Of a stretch of DNA of 64,000 bases, positions 23,350 to 35,550 are shown one piece after another; position 1 is the first letter of the stretch; each line of letters starts with the position of its first letter. Where the stretch lies: contig BSBM01000123.1 in the NCBI GenBank assembly GCA_027924585.1, positions 15,330,001 to 15,394,000 of the forward strand. Reading direction: 5' to 3'. The notes under the pieces were generated by a model that did not search any database, was not told the origin of the DNA, and saw only the letters and a list, made by a program, of their open reading frames with translations. The translations under genes and the position numbers were made by a program. This DNA is from Larix kaempferi (Eukaryota; Streptophyta; Pinopsida; Pinales; Pinaceae).

Positions 23350-25219
23350 CAATGATAGTGAAATCCGCAGCGCAGACTACTAGTTGCTTCTTCTGCTGAA
23401 CAGAAAATTCTTGTGGTGTCAGCCCTGTTGTCAGAAAATCAATGATATCCTTATAGTAATCATCTGCAACCTGTATAGCAAACAGTTGCGCATCGGGAAG
23501 ACTGTCTTCAATGTTCGTTGGCTCCTCTCCTGACTCTATTATGGATAGGTGGTCAGGTCCCAAATTTAGCCTTCCGGGTTTAACAACGATCTCGAAGTCG
23601 TACTCCTAGAACAGCAACAACCATCTACATATACACCCCCCTAACACTGGCTTATTGACCAGATATTTTAATGCAGAATGATCACTGAACATGAGGAAGT
23701 GCGCACCAAGTAGATAATGTCTAAACTTCTGAAGGGCATATACCATCGCAAGTCCTTCCCACTCAGTAGTGGTATCGTTATTCTCTGTTGTCGATAGCTT
23801 CCTACTAGAAAATGCAATGGGGTGGTCAATACCCCCTTCTCCTCGCTGAGCTAACAAAATTCCCAGAGCAATGCATGATGCGTCCACATGAACATGAAAC
23901 GGCTTTGCCCAGTCTGGAAAGACCAGGATCGATGCGGTAACCATCATTTCTTTAAGGAAGTCAAAACCCTGCTCGCACTCTTCGTTCCAAACAAACAGCA
24001 CATCCTTCTTCAACAACTTCTCCATTGCTGCAGTTATCTGCACATAACCCTTAATGATCTTCCTGTAATAACCTGTATGACCCAAGGTAAAGCGCGGCAT
24101 CTTAACTAAAGTTGTTGTAGGTAAATTCACAATAATGGCAATCTTCGCAGGGTCCACCATCAAGCCCTACTTGCAAACAATATGTCCTAGTAAAATTCCA
24201 TAGGGCACACAGAAGATGCACTTCTTTAAATTCAGCAAGATCTAATGTTGTCTGCATTTTTCAAGCATCATTCTTAGATTTGCACAATGGTTCTTCAACA
24301 AACCAAAGATAGTCTAGTCATCAAAATATGCTTCCAGAAACTTATGCATGAAATCTTTGAATGTCGTGACGACAACCCTAGAGAAGATGGCGGGCACGTT
24401 CTTCAGACCAAACGGCATGACTGTATACTGGAACGACCCCCATTCTGTAGCAAATGTCGTCTTATGCCTGTCTGCGGGATCGATCTTGATCTGATGATAA
24501 CCAAAGAAACCATCAGTAAATGAATAGGCCTCATTCCCTCCAACTTTGTCAAGTACCTCATCTGTAAACGGAGTAGGGAATGGGTCATGCATAGAGGCAT
24601 CGTTAAGTTTTCTGAGGTTGACACATATCCTGATCTCATCCTTTGTTTTCTTGTCCTAGACGACCATAGGGATGATCCATTTAGATTCCTCGATGGGTTC
24701 GATGATCCCTACCTCTAACATTTTGTCCAAATCTGCGTGGACTCTCTCTGTGTACCGTGGATTTAGTCTATAAGGTCGCTGCTTCACAGGCTTAGCACCT
24801 GGCTTCAAAGGGATTTTCATGACTCCTAAGTCACCCAATATTCCTTCCATTTCTGTAAACTTGGTTAGAAATAGATCCTGATATTTGTGCAAAGTGTTTG
24901 CAATCTCCACGACAGTTTGATCATCCCAGTAGTCTCCGATAGATGCGAACTTCGGCTCTTCACTCGTGCCAATGTTTACCTTCTGTGTCTTGACTGGTCC
25001 ACTCATGTCTGGTTTTTCCAATGGCGGTCCTTCTATATTGCGTGCACCTTCTGAATCTGGTATATTGATATTGCGCGGATCATCTTCATCTTCTTGTCTT
25101 TCATGCTCATCATCCTCAACTAAATTATAACAGTCTATAGGATGTTCTTCATGTTCTTTCCATTCTGAGTGTATGTTCGCAGGACTATCATCTGTGCCGA
25201 AGAATTCTTCCCTTGACAT
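23350..25219 (-). pseudogene. gypsy reverse transcriptase and RNase H of the 18-kb element
   Basis: An acidic linker (25219-24950) leads into RT. RT motifs are KPVKQRPYRLNPRYTERV, DKMLEVGIIEPIEESKW, GYHQIKIDPADRHKTTFATE, VMPFGLKNVPAIFSR and the catalytic AYFDD (Phe where Met or Val is usual). RNase H follows with FHVHVDASCIALG, the Glu in TEWEGLAMVYALQKF, and MFSDHSALKYLVN. The segment ends with VVKPGRLNLGPDHLS and a linker cut by the nested element at 23350. TAG stops lie after IIPMVV, AYFDD, CRQH, IVCK and WLLLF. The frame is the same as gag. RT copies the element RNA into DNA; RNase H removes the RNA strand. Confidence 0.95.
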
Positions 25220-25264
25220 ATCTTCGTGAGGATAGTTTGTTCTGAATACATGTTCCTTGATTAT

Positions 25265-25798
25265 CTACAGTGCCTCATGTATCAAATGGTTCTCATCCTC
25301 GAAGTTGAAATCTCTCTGGAAGTTCGCAGTTAACGTTTCCCAATCTGAGGTTTCCCTGCGTAACTCTAGGTCTAGATACAATTTCTTTGGAATATCCTCT
25401 TCCAAAGTATGCACAAACAAGTGCACGCACTCTTCAGGTGGCCTTTCTTCCCATGCCTGCGAACAGACTTCCATATGCTGGCTAGGATCTGTTTTCCCGT
25501 TGAACTTCTCAAAGGGTAAGGTAACCCTTTCTGTGAACCGAATCTGCATCTTTGTTCTGCATTGCTCCCAAGTGATCAATATGTGTTTGTGCGAAGCCCA
25601 CCATCTGGAAGGTATGCCATCGAGTGCCATATCTAATGTTGGTAACCTGTGCTCTTCTGGAATTGATGCAGTATAGTCTTGAATAAAAGTATAAACATTA
25701 GCAGAACCATCAAATGTAGGGATCGGACTTACCTCCTTTCCAATCCAGCGCAGTGATTTCGTGACATGCACGCACCTTCTAGCTGACACTTCGTTCAT
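25265..25798 (-). pseudogene. second Gag-like (Retrotrans_gag-type) domain between protease and RT
   Basis: Same frame as gag and pol, starting after a TAG at 25804. The open segment has VSPIPTFDGSANVYTFIQDY, LDMALDGIPSRWWASHK, CRTKMQIRFTERV and LYLDLELRRETSDWETL. The order (target peptide, paired helices with Trp-Trp, R..M..RF) follows the capsid-like Retrotrans_gag pattern, although a true Gag capsid domain already occurs upstream at about 27600-28080. A Gag fold between protease and RT is unusual. It could be a duplicated capsid domain or a divergent dUTPase/linker replacement; structure prediction would decide. Confidence 0.6.
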
Positions 25799-25804
25799 GC
25801 GATT

Positions 25805-26440
25805 CTACCAGTTTTCAAGTCCAGCATCGGAGTCAGAAACGCAGGAGCTATTGCATCTCCAACTGAGTGCACCATCCACAGTAGGATTAATGTAATCCTC
25901 CTGGTTCGCAGTCATTTGGTACAATTGGTCCAAATCCTGGGCCTTAGATTCCTCTTGAATGAGCTCGCTATATCTGTCCCCATCTGCAGGATCCAATGGT
26001 GCGATAACCCGCAGATGCTTGCCTTCGAATATCATCTTCTTTGTTTTCAAATTTATAATGGCTAAATTGTCAATCACCCAGTCAATTCCTAACAGTGCAG
26101 GAAAGGGCTGGCTATTGTCAACAATCTCGATGACTTCAAAGTCCACATGGCTTTGTACTCCATCAATATCAACCACAACATTGGCTAAGCGGCTAAATGG
26201 TATAACTTTCTCTTGGTTGGCCATTCTCAGCTAGATAGGTGACCACGACAGCTTTGGTACACCCATCTGCTACCATGTCTGCTTGGTTAAGACATTTACT
26301 TCTGATCCCAGATCAAGGATAACTTCGTCCATCTCAAAGTCTCCTATCTACGCAGTGAGCCTCATTTATCGGCCCAACCTCTTCTGTTTCTTTATATGAT
26401 GCAGTGCGCCATCAGAAGTTTCTGCTTCTGTCTGTGGTTC
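25805..26440 (-). pseudogene. aspartic protease of the 18-kb element
   Basis: The active-site block is DEVILDLGSEVNVL (about 26300-26340), a DLGS variant of the usual D-T/S-G. Further on are PFPALLGIDWVIDNL and AIINLKTKKMIFE, the flap and second hydrophobic-glycine region of retropepsins. TAG stops interrupt it after KQTW and SWSPI. It processes the polyprotein. It is in frame with gag and with the following Gag-like domain. Confidence 0.85.
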
Positions 26441-28927
26441 GTATAGATTTATGAGCTTCCCCAGCTCTGCTATTGCATTTTCATTTTTCAGCAGCTTCAT
26501 GCAGCTTCTTAGGAACTATGCAACAGAGGTGCTAACATCCGCTGTGTGTCTTGTCTTGTCATACGCAGCAGGTGTGTCTTCAACACATGGTACTTCGCTA
26601 CGCAGTGGGATCATTGGTGATTTAGGTATTGTTTCTCTGAAGGTGTCTCGCGCGTCAACAAAAGCTTCTTTGTTCTTCTTCAGATCCAAAGCAGGCATCT
26701 TTCCTGGAGCTTTTCTTACCCATATTTTTTCAAGAGGGCTTTGCTTCGCATGAGCCTCTCCTAAAGTGGAAGCCTCTGCTCCCCTATCACAGCCTGTCTC
26801 CACACCACTGCGTGTGACTACTTTAATGCTAGGATTCGTAGGTCTGTTCTCTGCTGCGATCCCCTGGATGTTTGGGGCTGGCGCATCTGTCCTTCTTTTT
26901 TTTTTCATCTCTACCTCTAGCATCGGGCATACTTCTATCACATGCTCAAATGATTTACAATAATTACAAGTGGTGCAGGGATTTACACAGTATCTGGATA
27001 CGTGACCTGGCTGGCCACAATTATAGAAGATGACCCCGCCACGGCCTCTTCCTTGTGTCGGGTCAGTATTTCTTCCTCTACTGCGATATCCACCACCACG
27101 GCCTCTGTAGGCAGATTGATCATAGTGCGTGTTTTCTTGCTTTGGCTGGTTATCTTCTTGCACTCTGTACAAGCTAGCGCCTCTCATTGAATCCATGTCG
27201 CACTTTCTTTCATTCATTAGTTCATAGGAGTGGTAGTTGGATTCATCATGTCCAACTGATTTGCAGAAATTGCAATATAGATTCTTAGGTGTCTTCACAT
27301 ATTTCTATATCAGGTAACAACCTTTAGGTCTATGACTAGTAGTTCTGCAGATCTCACACCAGGATGCCTGGTTCTGATTGATGGGGTTAGGAGCACCACT
27401 GTCGAGATAGTCGCGGTATAGGAGACAATGCTCCCAATCATGACCTTCTCCTTTGCAACTCATGCACCAGATATCGTGATGAGGTTCATATCGCTGCTCT
27501 TTTCCATTCTTCATGCCTTGCAGCTCCAGTGTCAGGGTGGTAAGCTAGTTCTGAATCTGGGTCATCCCAGAACTAGACTCACCGATCGGCAAAGCCTCTA
27601 ACTTCATCGCGATCTCTAAGGCCTTTTCCTGTGACGTAATCTTCTACTGCATTAATGGTAATCTAATGTGGGGTAATAGTGCAACAATGAACCATTCCTT
27701 GTGCTGATTCGAAGCTATAACAAAGCTTACTTGGTCTAATAGGGTCTTGATTTTCTGATCATACTCCTAGACCGATTCAGTCGGTCTCTGCTTGATTTCC
27801 TTCATCTTAGTTATACACTGAGATTCAGACTTTGGTTTCATGAACTCTGCTATCAGTGCAGCTTTAATCTCTGTCAGGGTTCTGGGCTGCGTGGTAGAAT
27901 ACTTCATGAACTAGTGCAACACTCTATCTCTGAATGTGGTAATAAGCTGGGCTTTCTTCTCATCATCATCCCAGATCTGTCTGACACTCCAGATAGCTTC
28001 ACAAAGGAACCAGTATTTATTAGGATCTTCTAGACCCGTCCCTTTGAATATAGGTAGCTTCATATTTGTATGGGCCATGGCTTTAAGGAGAGGTGTAGCA
28101 CTCGAGGGGGCACCTTGAGGTGTGCCCTGAGGGGTGCTAGGGTGTCGTACAGGACTTTGCACAATGAAAACAAATGGGCCTATAGGGGTAGACATACTAG
28201 GCTGTATATTCGGCAGGGTTGGCTATACAAGTGGAGGATTCTGAGGGGTAAATGGGGGTGTGGCTTTTTTTTCAATATCAGAAGGAATCTCAGTATCTAC
28301 GTGGAGTCCAGAGCCTCTAGGATTCTTATTGAACTTGTATCTCTTCCCACTTCTTAAGTTGTGACTATCTTCGTCAGAATCGCTATAAATGCTATTTTCC
28401 ATGACAACTTGAAAAGATTACTGCATTCTTAAAACACCTTTCTCAGCTAACAGCATCTGAATGTATAGACTGAGATTGTTCAGGAACTTACCTTGGAAAC
28501 CTCGAAAAAAGTGTGCCTCTGCTTGGTTGTAGTATTTGAGCGTATCCACAGCAAACTATGTGACAAAGCCTTCTAGCATATGATCGACCCAAAAGTCCAC
28601 TGTGCACGTCAATGCGTTGTCTATTGCTTTGAGCTTTGATATGAGCTCAGGATTCCACTCTATAGGAACGCCTCCTTGAAAACAGGTTTTCTTTTCTGTG
28701 AGCCCCGAGATCCACGCGTGTAGCTTGTCCAGAAATGTAGCCCAGAAATTTTTATGAATGTCATCCAACAAATATCTATCCGAACACTGTGTGTTGCTTG
28801 GACACGGATGTCTGTTCTCTTGTCTTTTAAAGTCTCTTATGGTCTTATCCCACCAAGCCTGGATTTCTGTCTTCTCAAGATGCCAGTTCAATGCACTTTC
28901 TGGGAGCTCAAACTCTTCGTCACTCAT
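26441..28927 (-). pseudogene. Gag of the 18-kb element
   Basis: Probable start ATG at 28927 (MSDEEFELPESALNWHLEK), close to the primer site. The first 190 residues match nothing I know. The capsid domain runs about 28080-27600 (NMKLPIFKGTGLEDPNKYWF, KKAQLITTF, LIAEFMKPKSESQ). Downstream are up to five zinc-knuckle-like clusters: CMSCKGEGHDWEHC, CEICRTTSHRPKGC, CNFCKSVGHDES (last Cys lost), YNCGQPGHVSRYC (first Cys lost), CNYCKSFEHVIEVC. An Arg/Gly-rich stretch (YRGRGGGYRSRGR) suggests RNA binding. Eight TAG or TAA stops lie between the start and 27300. Having this many knuckles is more than the usual one or two. Confidence 0.9.
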
Positions 28928-28953
28928 CACGACTGGAACTCATCATGGATTCT

Positions 28954-28971
28954 AGCACGGCAACGGAACCA
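28954..28971 (-). other. primer-binding site of the 18-kb element (tRNA-Asp-like)
   Basis: On the minus strand TGGTTCCGTTGCCGTGCT begins two bases after the LTR end. It shares the TGG..CCGTTGCCG core with the site complementary to plant tRNA-Asp used by Tat and Athila elements, with five differences. Confidence 0.65.
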
Positions 28972-28973
28972 TT

Positions 28974-30720
28974 TTTTGGCTATACAAATGCTGACCAGAG
29001 GTTTTATGAAGACCCAGGTTCTGCACGGTTACCTTAAACCAACAAAACCCCTTTGCACCGGCCCTTTCGGCAACAGCCCGCAAGCAGGCTGAGGTCTCAC
29101 CCGAGGTGTTTCTAATGGGGCACTACGGACTCAGATGTCCACAGTGAGTGATGAGTTGATGGCTGTAACAAAGCTCGCGGTAGCGCACCGGGTGTGTGTT
29201 GCGAAGGTCGGACTGTGCAGCGATGGTCAACACCGTGGTCCGCCCCACTACCTTCCTCCTTACTATGGAACTTGATAATACACTGCGAACACTGCCACTT
29301 GATCTCCTATACTTGGACCATTCGCAAATACTTAAGGCAATGGGTTGAGTATCAATTATCCACTTAGTTGTACACTTAACTAACTGACTATTTAATGCTC
29401 ATAACACACACTTAGGGTGTTACTATTTTAAGTGTAACCCTCAGGTGCAAAATAACTGTTATACATTCATCGACTGCATCCATTCAAATACATAAGCAGT
29501 TCCCTCTATGCTCAACCAGATGATAGATTCACTGTCCTTAGAACCAAAGCTATTATTAACCATACATCTATTCATGCAGACTTAACATATCATTCCATAC
29601 CCTCTTGATGGAAAATGCATATAAAATCCTCCTCATAACAGATTGTGAGCAAATATTCAGACATCCAACTACAGAAACAGATAAATGCAACCACACGCAT
29701 ATACATTCAGTCACTCAACACACTACTTAACGTGGTTCACTCCCCCGGATGGGAAGCTACGTCCACAAGAACTGTGTTTGATATTTCTTTTAAGGAAGGG
29801 TTCACAGTTCTTAGCTGTGCACTCAGTTGCGGCTCTCTTCTTGCTCAAATAGGTCTCTGCGCACTCAGCTGCAGAGCATTTACAATCTATTCTTGATTCA
29901 AAAGATATTACAGTACAATATGATCACCATAACAATCACAAACAATGACCAACCCTTCACCAACCCTTCCTATACAAAATTGTCTTCTTAATATAGATCA
30001 CGCTCGAAGGTCGTGTCTTTACAACATTGAAGACCGAAACCCTTAGGGTTTCCAAACCACTATGGTCCCTTTGAACCGTCATGTAGGCTTTTGGTAGTGA
30101 TTCTGCTGTCGTGGCAGTCCTTCATGCCTTAGATCCATCGCTTTCATCCTTCCTATTGCGCGCACACAGACAGGTCATCCACTTCGAGCTTCCCTTCTAG
30201 TGACTGACTCGTGTGACTGCCTCAACTCCCAGTCGCATTCTCTGCAGGCTGTCCATCCCTTAACGGCCATGTACAGCTGGCTCAGCTCCTAGTCGCTTTC
30301 CGTCTGCCATTTTCCTCTTAATGGTCGCGTACCCTGCTGCACGCAAAACTGTCACTTTCCCAACCCGTCCTCTGCTTAACGGACTCATACAATCGACCGC
30401 CTTCTTGATCTGCTTATGCCCTCAACTCGGCATCTTTCTACTAGTCTTACTTAAAGTAGACCATCGCTAGTCTATCCACTCTATCTGGCCATCCTCCGTC
30501 GAGTACACAACTTTACTGGCTCCACGTGACCTACTACCTTCACAGCACTGAAACTCCGTAGCACTGATCTTCGCGGCATCCTTCAAAACTTGGTATTGTG
30601 CACATCTTCGCAGCACTCCCGATACTTAGGCAAAATTTGATATTTTGAACTACGCACAGCTCAGTTCAATTCAACATAAAAAATGTCACCAAAAATGGCC
30701 CTGTTGGGCCAAGCCCAACA
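28974..30720 (-). repeat. 5' LTR of the 18-kb gypsy element
   Basis: Plus-strand start TTTTGGCTATACAAATGC (TG mutated) and end AAGCCCAACA, followed by the GCATA target duplication. It is longer than the other LTR because it retains two segments lost there. Confidence 0.93.
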
Positions 30721-30725
30721 GCATA

Positions 30726-32831
30726 TAAACATATGATATGTTCCCCTTTCTTAATTAAGTATTGAACAAAAAGGAGAATGGCATCTAACTTATAATACTT
30801 CAAACATACTAATTTGCAGCAGATGTACAGATCTAGAAATTTACCAAAGGGCAATGACCCAAACTCTATCAATGAAGATATTTATATTTTAACAAAGGGA
30901 TGTGCCCGATTTCTTTGTGGTTATCTCAGCAAGGCACCAAGGATGTAATAGTAAAATAATTCTAGCTAGACTTAGATTTTTGTGAATCACTTGGTCTTGA
31001 TTATAATCCAATCATTACTATCTGATGAGAGCATTATGTCGCAAACCTGTACCTTTGAAGAGAATAACAAACATTGAAGTGAGTAAGAACCTTTGAACAA
31101 TGTAATCTAATGACAAGAGTTATTATCCTCCCTAGTAATGTAATAAGGGCCTAAGGGTCCACTAGAGTTAAATTTGTCCCAATTCAGAATGGCATTAAGA
31201 CCCTTGATCATAATTCTAGGACAATTAACAATGACATGTAGTGAATATATGGAGATAAGGGTGACTCTTAACATCATAAAAATTTATGGATTTTCTTGGT
31301 AGTACTTTAATGTGAGAATTAGGATGATGGGACAGCTTTTAAGGTAGCTATTGAGTTTACAGTTAAAAATTAATACTAAGTAGAGATTCTACTCAAAATT
31401 TTCTTTTGATAAATCTAGAGAGTGCAGGTAGCAGGCTTGTACCAGTACTATACCAAGAAGCTAAGAAGACAAAGGCAAGAAACAAAAGATAGTCTGGAGA
31501 TGGGATGGGAAGGAAATTGGGTGGCACCAAAAGGCCAGGCAAAGAACCAGTCATACATCAAGGATGAAATCTATGATGAACGACCCAGGTAACTTCGGAA
31601 CCAGGAAAAACACATCTAAAGTTGCAAAGGAGATGAGAGAAAGTGCAGAATCAATTTTATAGGTATCGGAAGATAATTTCATAACATGAATGGAGTCACC
31701 ATTGACCTTGGAAACTCAATCATGGGATATTTTTCATTAAAATTATATGTGCAAGAGCAAGAATCACAAGCTTAGATAGAAGGGAGCTTAGATTTCCTAT
31801 TTGTGATATCAAAAGCTTAAGCGACTCTCACGACCAATGATACAAAATGAGAAAAAAGGATTAGGATTAGGATTATTCTCACACTGCTCTCCCAAACGAT
31901 GATCAAAATGAGAGAAAAGGCTTGCTTATATAGAAATGTAAGCAGGTAGCCAATCATTTGAAACACACATCTTTCGGTAAAACGAAGCACAATAAGGATC
32001 ATCTCTATCCATTTGAATTCGATGGGGTATCCGAGGATTGTTGTATATTATCTCACCGCTTTGATTCTTTCGACATATGGGACACATACAACTTTGATAG
32101 ATGACTCATGACACATTAAAATGACTAAATCAATACACAATGGAATCAATATGCTGACCCATGCAAGCAAACATTATATGTCGAAAATGAGGTTGTTGGG
32201 AAGTATTCCAAAGTGGAGATAGCATGTGAAACCACAAACACATATTTATTAAGATGGTACCACTGTTGACCACCAAGACATGAATTATTACACATTGGAA
32301 CTACAAAGCTTCCCATAGAAACATCTTAGAAAGTAGAACTGACATAAGGGGAAATTATGAATGGCCCACTTTGCTTCCATTATTACAATAAGATTATGGC
32401 AAGATTTTATTTTCATTATCTATCTAAAATCAAATCCAACTCATAAGGATCAGATGGTACATGATATAGAACCATGGGAGGAAATAAACTGATTTTTTTT
32501 TCAAAGGGGATCCTTCCATGGATGTTGCGAGGTCTTCTCCTTTTAAGAACAATATTCCTTGGAACCTTGAATATACGTCCCAATATTTTTCATGTGCATC
32601 CTACTCTTTTGCTATGAGGTGCACATGGCTATCAAGCATAACCTTTTTAAAATCAAAACATAAATGGTTTTATCTTCATGTGATCATTTCTGACTGCATA
32701 GTAGCTATGAATTGGAACTTTACATAACAAGACACACTCTCATTCCTACGGCAATATTGTTCTATGAGAATGCAAAACTAGGGAGACCAAGCATGTGGAA
32801 CTACAGAAGAGGACTCCATACAAATACATAC
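30726..32831. other. no gene seen
   Basis: AT-rich spacer to the right of the 18-kb element. Only short, unrecognised open frames. Confidence 0.5.
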
Positions 32832-32954
32832 AGGATTCCTAACTTTTATGACATTCATGACTTGATGATAGTCTTCGTAAAACCATTATGTTTATATAGG
32901 ATTCCTAAATTTTATGACATTCATGACTTGATGATAGTCTTCGTAAAACCATTC
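32832..32954 (+). repeat. 66-bp tandem duplication
   Basis: AGGATTCCTAACTTTTATGAC starts at 32832 and again at 32898 with one or two differences, so it is a young duplication. Confidence 0.9.
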
Positions 32955-34000
32955 CGGACTAAACATAACTAAATAATAATGATACCTATTCCCACCAGGA
33001 TGGTTTATTACATCACAAAATAAAGTAGGCATATGGAAAAAATACAAGACATTCACATCTTTACCGTAACTCTTTAACCAACTATGCAAAATTGACTCCA
33101 TATCAGGATTGGACTTTATCCTACGCATTATACATTCATAACAAAAACATACATAATAATCTGTACAGACCAGAACCCATTGAAAATTCTTTGGAGGGGC
33201 CCTGGTAATAGTTGGATGTCACGACCAGGACTGCTTCTGTTCAACATCTTCATTTCTATGACTTTTGTTTTGTATTTATTCTGAGATAGATACTATCCTT
33301 CTTTGTCAAGCAAATCTACAAGGAAATTATCCTCCCTGGGCTTGTATTCAATGTTGAAATCATATCCTTCTAACCAGAGGCTCCATGTCAATGACTCAAT
33401 ACTCAATTATTTCCTTATTCCAAGAGTCTCTTGTTTTAGAGCATTCCTTCATATGTTTTAGATCAATCCTAATTGTGAAATGAACAGGCTTGAGGAACAA
33501 TATGAATTTCTTGATTCCTTGCTTGGTAGCTTGAATCTCTTCATGTGATGAGGGATTCTTTAGCTTTGAATATTTAAAACTTTTTGAGGCGTACATACAG
33601 ACTTATTATTTGGATGAATGTCTTTGCAAAAGGACCGTTGTCCATATTATATATGAAGCATCTGTCTAGCAATGTTATTGATCTTGACAGGAGTTTCTAC
33701 ATATTTTTTAACAACATCTTTAATATTACCAGGTACATGGCATTCATAAGTGTTTTTTATAGGGATTGTAATTGCTTGACCACTTGTATGCAAGGTGATT
33801 CTATATTTCCCTTTACAAAAAAGGGAGATGATAGTTAACAAAATCTTGATCAAACAATAGATCAACACCTTTATCAAAACAATACCGATTTACAGAAGCC
33901 TTATGGCCATTTATAAACATGACAGGAAAATTAGGGCAGATCCTCTGATTGGAATAATTGATCCATTTACAGCCCTAAAATGCAAGTTTATTGGTTGTTA
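32892..34000 (-). pseudogene. caulimovirid-like (endogenous pararetrovirus) relic
   Basis: The best segment is an RNase H on the minus strand at 33596-33320. It starts YASKSFKYSKL, continues GIKKFILFLKPVHFTIR, and after a frameshift near 33410 ends WLEGYDFNIEYK and NFLVDLLDKEG. The IKKF...L.PVHFTIR spacing is closer to plant pararetroviruses than to gypsy elements. Above it (33877-33640) KGKYRITLHTSGQAITIPIK may be protease or RT-leader sequence. The RT catalytic part is not visible, suggesting an internal deletion. Below it, 33128-32892 encodes CDVINHPGGNRYHYYLVMFS of unknown match. Stops and frameshifts make it inactive. Confidence 0.6.
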
Positions 34001-35550
34001 ATAATAGCTTGGGATAACTTACATCTTAGTGCAACAATTCATGGCCTCTATTTCTATCTATGCATCTAGTGTGTATTCATTGTATCACATGACTTTAATT
34101 TGCACACTTATCACCAATCTATCATGTAACCCTTTTATCTGGGTTTCCATTGGTAAAGAGTCATAGGCTGAATATACTTACTGCTAGTCCATACAACAAA
34201 GATACTCCTAGATTACTCATACTGCAAGCCATACATAGGAGAACTCTCCCTTTCAGGGCTACCTCTGAGCTAGTAATGATAGACAGAGCCATCTAAAGAT
34301 GCCAACAAGGAAACTCTGCCAATGATGCTACTTTATTATAGTGTTTAGACCAGCAGGAATGAACCTTATTGCATCATAAATGGTTCAAAGACACCATATC
34401 ATAACAGGCTTGGACTACCCCTAAGACACATCTTGCTCGAATGTGGAAATTTTGATACTGTTAGGGAGATAATACTACCTTCAAATTACTAAATTCTACA
34501 CAAAGTATGGCACAGATGACTGGTTTAGGGATGTGGCCACCTCCATTGGGCAAGACAAGAGTGCTAGCAGGGTTGACTGATGCAAAACGTCACTCTATAT
34601 ACTTATTACTGAACTGCTCTTCACCTTTAAATGAAATGGAAGACTCATCAAAGATTGTGGTTATAGGAGATTACCTCAAAAATGAACCCACTTACCCCTT
34701 TCACTGTTGTCTGTCCTTCTTGACTGCCCCGAATTGCTTTTTTAAGGCTATTAGAAGGTGAAACATGCCCATAAATTTTCAAAACAACACCCATATCTGC
34801 TTGTTTACTGTTGTTTAAGGCTTCCATATGCACAAAATTCATTTTGCAGCTGATACAAGGTAGAGCCATACTTTAGACTTGCCCAGATTTACCCAGAGAT
34901 GTCTCTTAGTGCTGTCCAATTGCCATAATAGTGCTAATTGCTGTTATTTTAGGGCTGGAGTATGCCCAAAACTTGCCTAGGTCTGACAGACTTGAATAAT
35001 TAGGCCATTTACTCCTGTAGGGATGCACAGAAAAGCCCAAAATTGGCCTAGATCCAACATTTAGGGTTGTTTCATGCTACTTAAGGGTTCAACCATACTG
35101 AGACATTCCCAAAATTTTGGTGAATGGGCCATGACAAAACAATGAGGTATTTCAAAATAATATATAAATAATTTATTTTTTTTGTATTTTATATATATGA
35201 CGTTTCCCCTGGCGTACCCATTTTGGGGGGTCAAGTTTCTAGGCATCCCCATTTTGGAAACTCAGAAACTTTTCCACGTTTCATGAAAATTGAAAATATA
35301 GTAATATACCCTTTATATGTTAAACAATCCCTCAGGTGTGCTAGAAGGCCTTTCCGTTCTCTGCTCAATAGTTCCTCAGGAAACCCTTTTCCCTCTTTAG
35401 TGTAGTCAGTGTGTGCAGAAGGATTCCAATGTGCTGTAGCTTGTCTACTTTCATGAAAACCCAACAGAGTCCAATTTTTGGAATGGGAATGGTTTCTTAT
35501 CATCCCAGCCTCTATGCTCCTCTACAGCCTTACATCTCTCTTATTTTCAG
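34001..35550. other. no gene seen
   Basis: Repetitive-looking AT-rich DNA with several TxTGCCCAAAACTTGCCTAGGTC-type short repeats at 34760-35060. No coding family is recognised. Confidence 0.45.

Larger units (their letters stand above)
12681..30720 (-). mobile_element. 18-kb Ty3/gypsy LTR retrotransposon, complete but decayed, with a nested insertion
   Basis: Both LTRs, the primer-binding site, the polypurine tract and 5-bp target duplications GCATA (12676-12680 and 30721-30725) are present. Order on the minus strand is 5' LTR, primer site, gag, protease, a second Gag-like domain, RT, RNase H, integrase, an extra long ORF, polypurine tract, 3' LTR. Without the nested element (18942-23349 plus one CAATG repeat) the element would be about 13.6 kb. 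From 28927 to 23350 the polyprotein stays in a single frame, broken only by stop codons. One frameshift is seen, near 18520 at the integrase. There is no chromodomain after integrase. The Asp-tRNA-like primer site recalls Tat/Athila-type plant gypsy elements; the exact lineage is not fixed from sequence alone. Confidence 0.95.
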
